Positions 1-13,171 of a stretch of DNA of 64,000 nucleotides are shown here, in pieces. The DNA comes from Nonomuraea soli (GTDB taxonomy: Bacteria > Actinomycetota > Actinomycetes > Streptosporangiales > Streptosporangiaceae): contig NZ_JACDUR010000001.1 of NCBI RefSeq assembly GCF_013761175.1, positions 992,001 to 1,056,000 of the forward strand. The letters run 5' to 3'. Position numbers and translations under genes: made by a program. The first letter of the stretch is position 1, and each line of letters opens with the position of its first letter. A model generated the notes under the pieces. The model did not search any database and was not told the origin of the DNA. It saw nothing but the letters and a program-made list of their open reading frames with translations.

Positions 1-1
1 C

Positions 2-235
2 GCCGCCTACTTCCCCAGCGAGCGCGAATACTCCCGCCGCTACGGTCTCGACCGCGACCGGTTCGCCAAGCTGCCCGACGACGCGATCGTCATGCACCCA
101 GGGCCGATGAACCGGGGCATGGAGATCGCCGCCGAGGTGGCCGACTCGGCGCGCTCCACCATCGTCGAGCAGGTCGCCAACGGCGTCACCACTCGCATGG
201 CCGTCCTGTACCTGCTGCTCGGGGGAGAGATCTGA
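2..235 (+). CDS. pyrB: Aspartate carbamoyltransferase, C-terminal fragment
   Basis: Only the last 77 codons are in the window; the gene begins upstream. The reading frame gives a tail with [12 protein letters not shown] followed by a helix ending in AVLYLLLGG, which is the conserved C-terminal end of catalytic aspartate carbamoyltransferase chains. The enzyme joins carbamoyl phosphate to aspartate in the second step of pyrimidine synthesis. Its TGA overlaps the ATG of pyrC by one base (TGATG), so the two are translationally coupled in the pyr operon. The assignment rests on the conserved tail plus the operon context; the active-site regions are not visible. Confidence 0.9.
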   Translation, partial: AAYFPSEREYSRRYGLDRDRFAKLPDDAIVMHPGPMNRGMEIAAEVADSARSTIVEQVANGVTTRMAVLYLLLGGEI

Positions 236-1521
236 TGATTATCAAGAACGTTCGCATCCTGGGCGGCGAGGCCGCCGACATCCGGATCGAAGACGGCGTC
301 ATCGCCGAGATCGGCCAGGACCTGACCGGCCCTCAGGAGATCGACGGCCGCGGCGCCATCGCGCTGCCCGGCCTGGTCGACCTGCACACCCACCTGCGCG
401 AGCCCGGCCGCGAAGACGCCGAGACGGTGCTCACCGGCACCCAGTCGGCCGCCAAGGGCGGCTACACCGCCGTGCACGCCATGGCCAACACCATGCCCGT
501 CGCCGACACCGCGGGCGTCGTCGAGCAGATCTGGCGGCTGGGCCAGGAGCACGGCTACTGCGACGTGCAGCCGGTCGGCGCGGTCACCGTCGGCCTGGAG
601 GGCAGGCAGCTGGCCGAGCTGGGCGCGATGGCCGACTCGGCCGCCCGCGTCCGGGTCTTCTCCGACGACGGCAAGTGCGTCGACGACGCGGTGCTGATGC
701 GCCGCGCCCTGGAGTACGTCAAGGCCTTCGACGGCGTCGTGGCCCAGCACGCCCAGGAGCCCAAGCTCACCAAGGACGCCCAGATGAACGAGGGCGTCGT
801 CTCCGGGCGCCTGGGCCTGGCCGGCTGGCCGGCGGTCGCCGAGGAGGCGATCATCGCCCGCGACTGCCTGCTGGCCGCGCACGTCGGCTCGCGCCTGCAC
901 GTCTGCCACGTCTCCACCGCCGGCTCCGTCGAGATCATCCGCTGGGCCAAGGGCAAGGGCTGGAACGTCACCGCCGAGGTCACCCCGCACCACCTGCTGC
1001 TCACCGACGAGCTGGTGGAGGAGTCGCCGGTCGGCTCCTACAACCCGATCTACAAGGTCAACCCGCCGCTGCGCACCTCGGCCGACGTGGAGGCGCTGCG
1101 CGCCGCGCTGGCCGACGGCACGATCGACATCGTCGCCACCGACCACGCCCCGCACCCGGTCGAGGACAAGGAGACCGAGTGGGCCGCGGCGGCCATGGGC
1201 ATGATCGGCCTGGAGACCGCGCTGAGCGTGGTCCAGGAGGCGATGGTCGACACCGGCCTGCTCGACTGGGCGGGCGTCGCCGAGCGCATGTCGGCCGCCC
1301 CGGCCCGCATCGGCCGCCTGTCCGGCCACGGCCGTCCGCTGGAGGTGGGCGCTCCGGCGAACATCGTGCTCTACGACCCCACCGCGCGGACCGAGATCAA
1401 GCCCGACATGTTCGCCTCCAAGAGCCGTAACACCCCTTATGAAGGCATCTCGCTGCCCGGCAAGGTCGTCGCGACCTTCCTGCGCGGGAAGGCCACCGTC
1501 CTCGAAGGGAAACTCGCTTGA
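235..1521 (+). CDS. pyrC: Dihydroorotase
   Basis: Closes carbamoyl aspartate to dihydroorotate, the third step of UMP synthesis, in the cytoplasm. The 428-residue length is normal for the amidohydrolase-type (class I) enzyme. The metal-binding HTHLREPG motif lies near residues 51-58, and the C-terminal [11 protein letters not shown] motif that carries the catalytic Asp lies near residues 298-308. Start ATG overlaps the pyrB stop, and the carA TTG start overlaps its own TGA (TTGA), so it sits inside a coupled operon. No truncation or frameshift is seen. Confidence 0.97.
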   Translation: MIIKNVRILGGEAADIRIEDGVIAEIGQDLTGPQEIDGRGAIALPGLVDLHTHLREPGREDAETVLTGTQSAAKGGYTAVHAMANTMPVADTAGVVEQIWRLGQEHGYCDVQPVGAVTVGLEGRQLAELGAMADSAARVRVFSDDGKCVDDAVLMRRALEYVKAFDGVVAQHAQEPKLTKDAQMNEGVVSGRLGLAGWPAVAEEAIIARDCLLAAHVGSRLHVCHVSTAGSVEIIRWAKGKGWNVTAEVTPHHLLLTDELVEESPVGSYNPIYKVNPPLRTSADVEALRAALADGTIDIVATDHAPHPVEDKETEWAAAAMGMIGLETALSVVQEAMVDTGLLDWAGVAERMSAAPARIGRLSGHGRPLEVGAPANIVLYDPTARTEIKPDMFASKSRNTPYEGISLPGKVVATFLRGKATVLEGKLA

Positions 1522-2610
1522 GTAACGCCGTCCTGGTCCTGGAAGACGGACGCGTCTTTCGGGGCACCCCCTACGGCGCCGAGGGTGAGACCTTCGGCGA
1601 GATGGTCTTCAACACCGGCATGACCGGCTACCAGGAGACCCTCACCGACCCCTCCTACCACCGCCAGATCGTCGCGATGACCGCGCCCCACATCGGCAAC
1701 ACCGGCGTCAACGACGAGGACCCCGAGTCGTCGAAGGTCTGGGTCGCCGGATACGTCGTGCGCGAGCCCTCCCGCGTCGTCTCCAACTGGCGGGCCAACC
1801 GCTCGCTCGACACCTACCTCAAGGAGCAGGGTGTCGTCGGCATCGCCATCCAGGGCACCCGCGCCCTGACCCGCCATCTGCGCGAGCGCGGCGCGATGCG
1901 GGCCGGGATCTTCTCCGACCCGTCCGAGTCCGTCGAGGCCCTGGTCGAGAAGGTGCGTCAGGCGCCCCAGATGACCGGCGCCGAGCTGGCCACCGAGGTC
2001 TCGGCCGCCGAGCCGTACGTGGTCGAGGCGATCGGCGAGAAGCGGTTCACCGTCGCCGCGATCGACCTGGGCATCAAGGGCATGACGCCGCAGCGCATGG
2101 CCGAGCGCGGCTGTGAGGTGCACGTGCTGCCCGCGACCGCGACCTTCGAGCAGATCACCGCCGTCGCCCCCGACGGCGTCTTCTTCTCCAACGGCCCCGG
2201 CGACCCCGCCACCGCCGACGTGAGCGTGCTCCAGCAGGTGCTCGCCGCCAAGATCCCCTTCTTCGGCATCTGCTTCGGCAACCAGATCTTCGGCCGCGCG
2301 CTCGGGCTGGGCACCTACAAGCTGCGTTACGGCCACCGGGGCGTCAACCAGCCGGTCCAGGACCGGCGCACCGGCAAGGTCGAGATCTCCGCGCACAACC
2401 ACGGCTTCGCGGTCGAGGCTCCCCTGGACCGAACCTTCGAGACCCCGTACGGCGATGCGGAAGTCTCGCACGTCAACCTCAACGACGACTGCGTCGAAGG
2501 GCTGAGGTTGCTCGACGGCACGGCCTTCAGCGTGCAGTACCACCCCGAGGCGGCCGCCGGTCCCCACGACGCCGCCTACCTCTTCGACGAGTTCTGTGAG
2601 GTCATGAGCC

Positions 2611-2624
<14 letters not shown>
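1518..2624 (+). CDS. carA: Carbamoyl-phosphate synthase small (glutaminase) subunit
   Basis: Releases ammonia from glutamine and feeds it to CarB to make carbamoyl phosphate for pyrimidines and arginine. The 368-residue protein has the N-terminal small-subunit domain ([17 protein letters not shown]) and a C-terminal class I glutamine amidotransferase domain with the nucleophile Cys in FFGICFGNQ, a following HNHGF, and the catalytic His-Glu pair in VQYHPEA. The start is an unusual TTG at 1518 overlapping the pyrC TGA; this is the only start that leaves the N-terminal domain intact. It overlaps carB by 14 bases. Confidence 0.96.
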
Positions 2625-5898
<3,274 letters not shown>

Positions 5899-6745
5899 GC
5901 TTACGGCCACGACGCCGGTGCAGGTGACCGGCACGGTGCTGACGACGCGCCGTGTCGATGCCTACCATGCGCTGACCGTGGTGGCGCCCGGCATCGCCGA
6001 GCGGTTCCGCCCCGGCCACTTCGTCTCGGTGGCCGTCGGCGGCTCGCGCTCGTCGATGCTGACGCGGCGCTCGTTCTCCGTCCACGACGTGCGATCCGAC
6101 TACGGCGGCACGGTGGAGCTGGTCTTCACCGTGCGCGGCCCCGGCACCGAGTGGCTGGCGGAGCGGCGTGCCCGCGACACCCTCGACCTGGTCGGACCGC
6201 TGGGCAGGCCCTTCCCGGTGCCCCGCGACCCGGTCAGCGTGGTGCTGGTCGGCTTCGAGTACGGCTCGGCGGTCCTGTTCCCGCTGGCCGACACTCTGCT
6301 CGCGCGCAGCTGCCGGGTCGACTTCGTGCTGGGCGGAGGCTCCGCCGACCGGGTCTTCGGCGCCATGCGGGCACGGCGCATCGCCGAGACGACGACACTG
6401 TCCACCCGTGACGGCTCACTCGGACTCCGTGGGGAGGTGACGGACGTGCTGGCCTCGGTGATCACCGACACCCGCGCCGACGTCGTCTACGCGTGCGGTC
6501 CGATGGAGGTGATGCGGGCGGTGACCTCGGTGGCGATCAAGTTCGACATCCCGGTCCAGGTGGTCGCCGAGGAGGCGATGGCCTGCGGGATCGGCATCTG
6601 CATGACCTGCGTGCTGCCGGTGATCGGCGACGACGGGGTGACGCGGATGGTGCGGGCGTGCGTCGACGGGCCGGTCTTCCGCGGTGAGCGGGTGCGGTTC
6701 GAGGACGTGGGCACCATCCCGTTCGACGCCCAGGGAGCGCCAGGA

Positions 6746-6797
6746 GGAGGCGCCCGCCATGTCAGCTGAGCACCGGCAGGGAGGCGCCCGCCATGTC
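6746..6797 (+). repeat. Duplicated translation-initiation segment between pyrK and pyrD
   Basis: The 18-base string GGAGGCGCCCGCCATGTC occurs at 6746-6763, inside the pyrK 3' end, and again at 6780-6797, where it supplies the ribosome site and ATG of pyrD. The units are 34 bases apart. The upstream ATG (6759) opens a 14-codon frame that stops at 6801-6803, just past the pyrD start. This looks like a small direct duplication of the pyrD start region; a coupling role is inference. Confidence 0.8.
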
Positions 6798-7761
6798 CGT
6801 TGACATGCGCACCTTCCTGGCGCACGTGGAGCTCGACGGTCCCGTCATCACGGCCGCGGGCTGCGCGGGCACCGGCAGGGAGCTGGCGCAGTTCTTCGAC
6901 CTGCACCGCCTCGGCGCGCTGACCACCCCGTCGATCACCATGGCGCCCCGCGCGGGCCGGCCGACGCCGCGCATGGCCGAGACGCCCTCGGGCCTGCTCA
7001 ACGCCGTCGGGCTCCAGGGCCCCGGCATCGACTCCTTCCTGGAGCGGGAGCTGCCCTGGCTGGCCCAGCGCGGCATCAGGACCGTCGTGTCGATCGGCGG
7101 CGGGACGGTCAACGAGTACTCCGCGCTGGCCAGGCGGCTGGCCGACGCGCCGGGCGTCACGGCCGTCGAGGTCAACCTGGCCTGCCCCAACATCGAGGAC
7201 CGCGGCAGGGTCTTCGCCCGCGAGGGCGCCGCCTCCGCCGAGGTGGTCGGCTCGGTGCGCTCGATCATGCTCGGCGACGTGCCGGTCATCGCCAAGCTCT
7301 CGCCCGACGTGGCCGACATCGTGGCGGTGGCCACGGCCTGCGCCGACGCGGGCGCCGACGCGCTCTCCATGATCAACAACCCGCTGGGGATGGCGATCGA
7401 CACCGCGACGCTGCGGCCCGCGCTCGCCGCCGGCACCGGGGGCCTTTCGGGGCCGGCGATCCTGCCGCTGGCCGTCCGCTGCGTCTGGCAGGTCCACGCG
7501 GCCCTGCCGCGCGTGCCGATCATCGGCATGGGCGGGGTGCTGACCGGCTCCGACGCGCTCCAGCTCATCCTGGCCGGAGCCTGCGCCGTCGGCGTCGGCA
7601 CCGCGCTCTTCCACGACCCGTACGCGTGCCTGCGCATCGAGCGAGAACTCGCCGATCTGCTGCAGGCACGCGGATTCCAACGTCTCGCCGACGCGGTCGG
7701 CGTGGCCCACCGGCCGCCCGGCAGCCCGGCGCGGCACCTGCACGAGGAGAGTTCACTGTGA
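6793..7761 (+). CDS. pyrD: Dihydroorotate dehydrogenase, catalytic subunit (class 1B type)
   Basis: Oxidises dihydroorotate to orotate with FMN in the cytosol. The 322-residue TIM-barrel protein shows the class 1 features [14 protein letters not shown], the lysine strand [33 protein letters not shown] and the FMN-phosphate loop [21 protein letters not shown]. The adjacent PyrK-type gene argues for the NAD-linked 1B class rather than the membrane quinone class. The start ATG has a strong GGAGG, and a near-identical copy of this start region lies 34 bases upstream. Confidence 0.95.
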   Translation: MSVDMRTFLAHVELDGPVITAAGCAGTGRELAQFFDLHRLGALTTPSITMAPRAGRPTPRMAETPSGLLNAVGLQGPGIDSFLERELPWLAQRGIRTVVSIGGGTVNEYSALARRLADAPGVTAVEVNLACPNIEDRGRVFAREGAASAEVVGSVRSIMLGDVPVIAKLSPDVADIVAVATACADAGADALSMINNPLGMAIDTATLRPALAAGTGGLSGPAILPLAVRCVWQVHAALPRVPIIGMGGVLTGSDALQLILAGACAVGVGTALFHDPYACLRIERELADLLQARGFQRLADAVGVAHRPPGSPARHLHEESSL

Positions 7762-8471
7762 ATTCGGGCATGACTCCCGCCCCCATCGCCGTCGCCCTGG
7801 ACGCGCCCGACCTGGAGACCGCCGCCCGCTGGGCCGCCCTGGTCACCCCGCACGTCAGCACGGTCAAGGTCGGGCTGGAGCTCTACCTGCGCTACGGCCC
7901 CGACGTCATCGCCTCGGTGCGCGGCGCCTCGGGCGTCCAGGTCTTTCTCGACCTCAAGCTGCACGACATCCCCAACACCGTCGCGGGCGCCACGCGCGCC
8001 GTGGCCCGGCTGCGGCCGGCGTTCCTGACCGTGCACGCCGCGGGAGGCCCGGCCATGATCCGCGCGGCGGTCGAGGCCGCCCCGCACACCCAGATCGCCG
8101 CCGTCACCGTGCTCACCTCCCTGACCGACGCGGACCTGGCCGCCGTGGGCCTGGCGGGTCCCGCCGAGGACGCCGTGCGCCGCCTGGCCGCCCTGTCGGT
8201 CGGCGCGGGCGCCCGCGCCCTGGTGTGCTCGCCGAACGAGGTGGCGGCCGTGCGCGCCGAGGTGGGTCCCGGCATCACGCTCATCACCCCCGGCGTGCGG
8301 CCGCCAGGAGCCGACTCCCAGGATCAGGCCAGGGTCGCCACGCCCGAGCAGGCGCTGGCCGACGGGGCCGACCTGCTGGTGATCGGGCGGCCCATCACCG
8401 GCTCCGCCGACCCCGGCGCCGCGGCGGCGGGCATCGCGGCCTCGCTGCGCCGCACCTCGCACCCGGTCTGA
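7758..8471 (+). CDS. pyrF: Orotidine 5'-phosphate decarboxylase
   Basis: Converts OMP to UMP, the last step of the pathway encoded by this operon. The 237-residue protein has the catalytic Asp/Lys motif [13 protein letters not shown] and the C-terminal phosphate-binding strand [14 protein letters not shown]. The GTG start at 7758 was chosen because GAGGAGAG lies six bases upstream and the codon overlaps the pyrD TGA (GTGA); a longer upstream frame would read through pyrD. A strong hairpin follows at 8481, so this is the last gene of the pyr operon. Confidence 0.95.
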   Translation: MNSGMTPAPIAVALDAPDLETAARWAALVTPHVSTVKVGLELYLRYGPDVIASVRGASGVQVFLDLKLHDIPNTVAGATRAVARLRPAFLTVHAAGGPAMIRAAVEAAPHTQIAAVTVLTSLTDADLAAVGLAGPAEDAVRRLAALSVGAGARALVCSPNEVAAVRAEVGPGITLITPGVRPPGADSQDQARVATPEQALADGADLLVIGRPITGSADPGAAAAGIAASLRRTSHPV

Positions 8472-8480
8472 CCGCGAGAA

Positions 8481-8514
8481 CCGCTCCGGGGCCCGGCGGC
8501 GGGCCCCGGAGCGG
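8481..8514. terminator. Strong hairpin between convergent pyrF and the secreted beta-helix gene
   Basis: A perfect 15-bp inverted repeat (arms 8481-8495 and 8500-8514) with a 4-base loop lies 9 bases after pyrF and 6 bases before the end of the minus-strand gene. There is no T tract, as is common in high-GC actinomycetes. It can serve both convergent genes. Confidence 0.85.
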
Positions 8515-8520
8515 CCGTCC

Positions 8521-11500
8521 CTACGGGGTGACCGTGATGTTGGTCAATCCCGTCACCGCGTTCGCCACGGTGTTGGAGGCGTACACGACATTGGGGTCCG
8601 CCGCGCACTTCGAGGTCGAGCTGATGTAGATCGCGTACTTCCCGGTCCCGCCGAGGTTCGAGCCGTTGCCGCGCCAGACGTTGCCGCATCCGTTGAGGAA
8701 CGACGGCGTCGTCGACGGGTTGTGCGTCTCGTAGCCGTTGGCGAAGGTGCCGGGGGAGGAGAAGGTGCCGGTGTTGCCCTCGATCACGTAGCCGGTGCCC
8801 TTGACGTCCACCCAGGAGTCGCCGGAGTTCTGCCCGGAGATGCCGGTGCCGTTGAAGGTGTTGTCCTTGATGAGGCCGCCGGAGGTGCCCTCCTTGACGT
8901 CGATGTGCTCGGCGGCGATGCCGGGGCCGAAGGTGTTGCCGACGACCTTGACCCGGTCGGAGCGGTCGACGCCGCCCGAGTTGCCGTGGCAGCCCCAGTT
9001 GGAGGCGGCCGAGCCGAGGTAGACGCCCTCGCCGTAGCCCGGCTGGACCAGCCCGGCGTGGGTGATCGTCGAGTTCTGGATCACCCCGTCGGCCGAGGAC
9101 CTGCGGAAGTGCACGCCCTCCTCGTCGGTGTGGTGCACGGTGACGCCGTCCAGGGTCACGTGATGGGAGTCGTCCAGCACGATGCCCTTCTTCGACTCCT
9201 TGACCGTGAAGCCGGTGAGCTTCCAGTACGGCGCGCCGTACAGCCACACCCCGTAGCCCGAGTCCCAGCCGGCGGCCGGCGCCGGGCACGACGGGGCGCT
9301 GCCCGAAGGACCGTCGTTGATCAGGACCGCGTTCTGCGGCCCCGTCAGGGTGATCGGGGAGGAGGCCGTCCCGGCCCGCTGGGTGACGAAGGAGCCGCGA
9401 TACTCCCCGGCCGCCAGGCGGATGGTCTGGCCCGGCTGGGCGGCGGCCAGGGCGCTGCTCAGCTGGGCGGCGGTGGAGACGTCGACGACGGTGCCGCCGC
9501 CCCCGCTCTGGGTGGTGGCGGTGACGGCGTCGCTCGCGCCGGAGGTGTTGCCCGCGGCGTCGCGGGCCTTGACGGTGTAGGTGTGGCTCGTCGAGGGGGT
9601 CAGTCCGGTGTCGGTGTGGGTGGTGCCGGTGACGGTGGCGACGAGGGTGGACCCCCGGTAGAGGTCGTAGCCGGTGACGCCGACGTTGTCGGTGGCGGCG
9701 TTCCAGGCCAGGCTTATCGTGGACGACGTGGTGCCGGTCGAGCGCAGGCTGCCGGGCACGCCCGGCGGGGTCGTGTCGCCTCCGCCCGATCCGGGCGTGC
9801 CGTACACCTGGACCTCGAACAGGGAGTAGCCCCACTGGGTGCCGCGCGCCGTGCCGTACACCCGCACGTAGCGTCCGGTGCCGCTGACCGCGATGTCGTC
9901 GACGCCGCCGTCGCCGGTGGCCGTGCTGTGGACGCTCGTCCAGGTGGAGCCGTCGGGTGAGGTCTCCACGCGGTAGCCCCTGCCGTAGGCCGCCTCCCAG
10001 GTGAGCTTCACCCGCGAGATGGTCGCGCTCGTGCCGAGGTCGACCTGGATCCACTGCGGATCGACGCCCTCCAGCGACGCCCACCGGGTGGAGGTGGTGT
10101 TGCCGTCGAACGCCTTGGCCGCCTCGAAGCCCGGCGCCTCGATCGAGGAGGCGGTGGCCGGGCGGCCCTGCGAGAGCAGGCTCTCGGCGCCGCCCTGGGC
10201 GGTGGTGGCGGTGACGGCGTTGCTCGCGCCGGAGGTGTTGCCCGCGGCGTCCTTGGCCTTGACCGTGTAGGTATAGCTGGTCGAGGGGGTCAGTCCGGTG
10301 TCGGTGTGGGTGGTGCCGGTGACAGTCGCCACCAGGGCGGAGCCGCGGTAGAGGTCGTAGCCGGCGACGCCGACGTTGTCGGTGGAGGCGTTCCAGGCGA
10401 GGGAGACGCTCGTCGTGGTCGTGCCGGTCGAGCGCAGGCTGCCGGGCACGCCGGGCGGCGTGGTGTCACCCGGTTCGCCGCCGGAGCTCTTCAGGAAGAG
10501 CGAGCCCGACGAGTCCGTCATGGAGGCGTGCACGCCCGAGCCGGTGAAGTCCACCGTCTCCCGCCCGGCCCAGTCGGGGATGGTGCTGCCGCCGGTCGCC
10601 AGGTGCTGGAACCGCGAGGCGTCGGAGGCCGAGCTGCCGAACTGGTAGAGGCGCTGCCGGTCGGGATAGTAGGCCTGGTAGGCGCCGCCCTGCGTGGTCT
10701 GCTTGGTCAGCTGGTTGTTGTAGAACACGTTCTGGGGGCCCGTGGAGCCCGACCACTTGGCCGCCTTCGGCCCCGCACCCCACCAGATCGGCCACCAGCT
10801 CGAATCGTCGGGCTCGGCGCCGCCCTCGCCGCCGCAGTTGGCCCGGCAGTTGCCCGACGCGTGCTCGTACGGCACGGCGACCTTGTTGTTCTCGAACAGG
10901 TTGCGCCGCTCCCAGCCGCCGTGCAGGTTGAGGTCGGAGTCGAAGTCGTTGCCGATCGCCACGTTGTTCGACGCCGACCACTGGAAGGTGAAGTGGCGCA
11001 GGTTGCGGCTGGTGTTGTGCGCGTACAGCGAGTCCCACACGCGTGAGCCGCGGAAGTAGCCGTTGCCGCCCTTGCCCTTGTTCCACGAGCCGTCGAAGCT
11101 CGACTCCTGAACCTGGATGTTCTTGGCGCTCTCGGTGACGACGGCGTGCGAGCCGGTCATCAGCGTGCCGACCCGGCGGATCCACACGTTGGCCGCCCAT
11201 TTCAGGACGATGCCGTGCTGGGCGTACTCCGGCGCCATGTTGCCGTAGTTGAACCTCGCGTCGTCAGGGGTCACGTCGTAGGTGCCGCCGCCGAGCTTGG
11301 GCATGCCGTCGAGGTCCTGGGTGAGGGTCAGGTCCTCGATGCCGACGCCCTGCACGACCTTGAGCGGGGTGACGCGGCTGGGGTAGACCGTGCCGCCGAT
11401 CGCGGCGGAGCCGTCGGAGGTGGAGTTGAGCGGCAGGTCGTACTCCAGGGGCTTGTCGATCGTGAGGTGCCTGCCCGAGGCGTCGACGGCGGTGATCTGG

Positions 11501-12363
11501 AAGATCTGCTGGCGCATGTGCAGGTTCATGTACTGCGCGGTGTCGGTGACCGTCTGCTGCTGGTAGAACTTCACGCTGTTGGCCGCGCCCACCCACAGGT
11601 GGCCGCCGACCTTGAAGCGCGACATGTCGGCGTTGGTGGCCAGCTTGATCTGCGTGGCGCCGGTCGCCGAACCCTCACGCAGCGGCACGCCGCCGGCCCA
11701 GTGCTGGTTGACGCTGCCCTCGAAGATGTCCTTGCGGTTGGCCGGGGCGGAGGAGTAGTCGGAGGCGTACTTGCTGTGCACCTCACGGGTCTGCACCCGC
11801 AGCAGGCCGCGGCCCGGCCACGTCCAGCCGCCCTTGCCGGCCCCGTGGGTCATGCCGTCCTCGTCCCAGTCGCTGCCGTCCGGGGTGAGGGTGTCGTAGC
11901 GGGTGTTCACGTCGGGGCGGAAGGCGAGGATCGTCCGGCCCATCCCCGCGCCGCGCAGGATCAGGTAGTCGGCGTCGAGGCCGAGCTGCCTGGAGACCAC
12001 GATCCGCCCGGCCGGCAGCGTGATCGAGGCCAGCTTGTCGTAGCCGCCGCCGGGGGTGCAGGTGGTGCGGACGAAGTCGATCGCCCGCTGCAGCCCGGCG
12101 CTCGCGTCGCTGCCGTCGGCGCGCACGCCGTACTGGGAGGCCAGCGTCGCGGGGGTCAGGTGGCAGGCCGTGTCGGGGTGGCCGGGGCCGGGCAGCGCGG
12201 CGCCGCCCCGGTAGCCTGCCTTGCTCCAGTCGGGCAGGGCAGGGATGGGGGCGCGCCGGTTCGCGCTGGTCAGGTCGGGTACGGCTGCCGCCGGCGCGGC
12301 GGCGTGCGCCACGAGGGGCGTGGCCGAGAGGGCGAGAACGACAGCGGAGAGAACACGTAACAT
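8521..12363 (-). CDS. Secreted multidomain right-handed beta-helix protein (polysaccharide-active), with FN3 and F5/8 C domains
   Basis: A 1280-residue exported protein with an N-terminal signal peptide (hydrophobic VLSAVVLALSATPLVAHA). Residues about 30-630 form a pectate-lyase-like parallel beta-helix domain. Residues 632-722 are a fibronectin type III domain, about 724-860 an F5/8 type C (discoidin, CBM32-like) domain, 862-951 a second FN3 domain, and about 960-1280 a second beta-helix with pectate-lyase-type repeats (LDDSHHVTLDGVTVHHTDEEGVHF). This layout suggests a carbohydrate-degrading enzyme with sugar-binding parts; the exact substrate and catalytic residues cannot be read. The start has AGGAGC upstream and a palindromic operator 23 bases ahead of the ATG. 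Confidence 0.85.
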   Translation of the reverse strand: MLRVLSAVVLALSATPLVAHAAAPAAAVPDLTSANRRAPIPALPDWSKAGYRGGAALPGPGHPDTACHLTPATLASQYGVRADGSDASAGLQRAIDFVRTTCTPGGGYDKLASITLPAGRIVVSRQLGLDADYLILRGAGMGRTILAFRPDVNTRYDTLTPDGSDWDEDGMTHGAGKGGWTWPGRGLLRVQTREVHSKYASDYSSAPANRKDIFEGSVNQHWAGGVPLREGSATGATQIKLATNADMSRFKVGGHLWVGAANSVKFYQQQTVTDTAQYMNLHMRQQIFQITAVDASGRHLTIDKPLEYDLPLNSTSDGSAAIGGTVYPSRVTPLKVVQGVGIEDLTLTQDLDGMPKLGGGTYDVTPDDARFNYGNMAPEYAQHGIVLKWAANVWIRRVGTLMTGSHAVVTESAKNIQVQESSFDGSWNKGKGGNGYFRGSRVWDSLYAHNTSRNLRHFTFQWSASNNVAIGNDFDSDLNLHGGWERRNLFENNKVAVPYEHASGNCRANCGGEGGAEPDDSSWWPIWWGAGPKAAKWSGSTGPQNVFYNNQLTKQTTQGGAYQAYYPDRQRLYQFGSSASDASRFQHLATGGSTIPDWAGRETVDFTGSGVHASMTDSSGSLFLKSSGGEPGDTTPPGVPGSLRSTGTTTTSVSLAWNASTDNVGVAGYDLYRGSALVATVTGTTHTDTGLTPSTSYTYTVKAKDAAGNTSGASNAVTATTAQGGAESLLSQGRPATASSIEAPGFEAAKAFDGNTTSTRWASLEGVDPQWIQVDLGTSATISRVKLTWEAAYGRGYRVETSPDGSTWTSVHSTATGDGGVDDIAVSGTGRYVRVYGTARGTQWGYSLFEVQVYGTPGSGGGDTTPPGVPGSLRSTGTTSSTISLAWNAATDNVGVTGYDLYRGSTLVATVTGTTHTDTGLTPSTSHTYTVKARDAAGNTSGASDAVTATTQSGGGGTVVDVSTAAQLSSALAAAQPGQTIRLAAGEYRGSFVTQRAGTASSPITLTGPQNAVLINDGPSGSAPSCPAPAAGWDSGYGVWLYGAPYWKLTGFTVKESKKGIVLDDSHHVTLDGVTVHHTDEEGVHFRRSSADGVIQNSTITHAGLVQPGYGEGVYLGSAASNWGCHGNSGGVDRSDRVKVVGNTFGPGIAAEHIDVKEGTSGGLIKDNTFNGTGISGQNSGDSWVDVKGTGYVIEGNTGTFSSPGTFANGYETHNPSTTPSFLNGCGNVWRGNGSNLGGTGKYAIYISSTSKCAADPNVVYASNTVANAVTGLTNITVTP
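9511..10470 (-). repeat. Two near-identical 270-bp FN3-coding repeats
   Basis: Segments 9511-9780 and 10201-10470 encode the two FN3 domains of the beta-helix protein and are close copies at DNA level, with identical runs of more than 40 bases. They are separated by the F5/8 type C coding segment. The DNA likeness suggests recent duplication or gene conversion within the gene. Confidence 0.85.
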
Positions 12364-12385
12364 CCAGTGCTCCTGGCTGGGGTTT

Positions 12386-12406
12386 AGTTAGGAAGGATTC
12401 CTAACT
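12386..12406. promoter_or_regulatory. Palindromic operator, copy 1 (beta-helix gene)
   Basis: AGTTAGGAA-GGA-TTCCTAACT, a perfect 9-bp inverted repeat with a 3-base centre, 23 bases upstream of the minus-strand ATG and 8 bases downstream of the predicted -10 box. The same arms occur upstream of the GH9 gene at 54659-54679. The position at or just after the transcript start fits a repressor site. Confidence 0.8.
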
Positions 12407-12414
12407 TTTCCGGG

Positions 12415-12444
12415 AGCGTAGGTCGCCGCCACAGGTCTCGGCAA
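12415..12444 (-). promoter_or_regulatory. Predicted -35/-10 promoter of the beta-helix gene
   Basis: On the minus strand, TTGCCG (12444-12439), an 18-base spacer and TACGCT (12420-12415). The same spacer length and the same 8-base gap to the palindrome occur at the GH9 promoter, which supports both predictions. Confidence 0.65.
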
Positions 12445-12472
12445 GGCCCAAATTCAGTCGGCTGTCCTTTGT

Positions 12473-13171
12473 TCACATATGTGGACGTTGCGGGGTGACG
12501 AGCCCCGACTCGTAGGCGAGCACCACGAGCTGGGCCCTGTCACGCAGGCCGAGCTTCACCATCGCGCGGCTGACATGCGTCTTCGCGGTCAGCGGGCGCA
12601 TCCCCAGACGACCGGCGATCTCCTCGTTCGACAGGCCCGCCGCCACCAGGGCGACGACCTCCCGCTCCCGATCCGTCAGCACGGCCAGGTCGCCAGGCGC
12701 CGCACCCGCGGCCGGATCGCGGTGCAGCTGCGCGAAACGCTCGATCACCGTCCTGGTGACCCCGGGCGACAGCAGGGCGTCGCCCCGCGCGACCACCCTG
12801 ATGGCCTGGAGCAGCTCCTCGGGCTCGGCGTCCTTGGCCAGGAAACCGCCCGCGCCGGCGGCCAGGGCGGCGAAGACGTTGGCGTCCTCCACGTACGTCG
12901 TCAGGATCACCACTCTGACCCCGTCCAGCGCCGGGTCGGCGGCGATCAGCCGGGTCGCGGTCAGGCCGTCGACGTGCGGCATGCGGATGTCCATGAGGAC
13001 CACGTCCGGCCTGAGCTCGCGGGCTTGCTGCACCGCCTGGCCGCCGTCGCCGGCCTCGCCGACGACCTCCACGCCGGGCTCGGTGCCGAGCAGGGCGCGG
13101 AACCCGGTGCGCACCAGCGCCTGGTCGTCGGCGATCAAAACCCGGATGGGACGTTCCCGCGCCTCGCTCAC
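12473..13171 (-). CDS. NarL/LuxR-family response regulator
   Basis: A 232-residue two-component regulator. The N-terminal receiver domain has the acidic pair in VLIADDQ, the phospho-acceptor Asp61 in VLMDIRMP and the later Thr/Lys positions; the C-terminal LuxR-type helix-turn-helix is seen in LTDREREVVALVAAGLSNEEIAGRLGMRPLTAKTHVSRAMVKLG. The GTG start at 13171 overlaps the TGA of the histidine kinase (GTGA), so the two are coupled. Its target is not known; adjacent candidates are its own operon, the polyprenyl synthase, or the beta-helix gene downstream. Confidence 0.92.
   Translation of the reverse strand: MSEARERPIRVLIADDQALVRTGFRALLGTEPGVEVVGEAGDGGQAVQQARELRPDVVLMDIRMPHVDGLTATRLIAADPALDGVRVVILTTYVEDANVFAALAAGAGGFLAKDAEPEELLQAIRVVARGDALLSPGVTRTVIERFAQLHRDPAAGAAPGDLAVLTDREREVVALVAAGLSNEEIAGRLGMRPLTAKTHVSRAMVKLGLRDRAQLVVLAYESGLVTPQRPHM

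Noticed and set aside
11146..12360. Plus-strand open frame antisense to the beta-helix gene
   Set aside because: Composition-driven shadow with no domains; the minus-strand protein has clear domains throughout.
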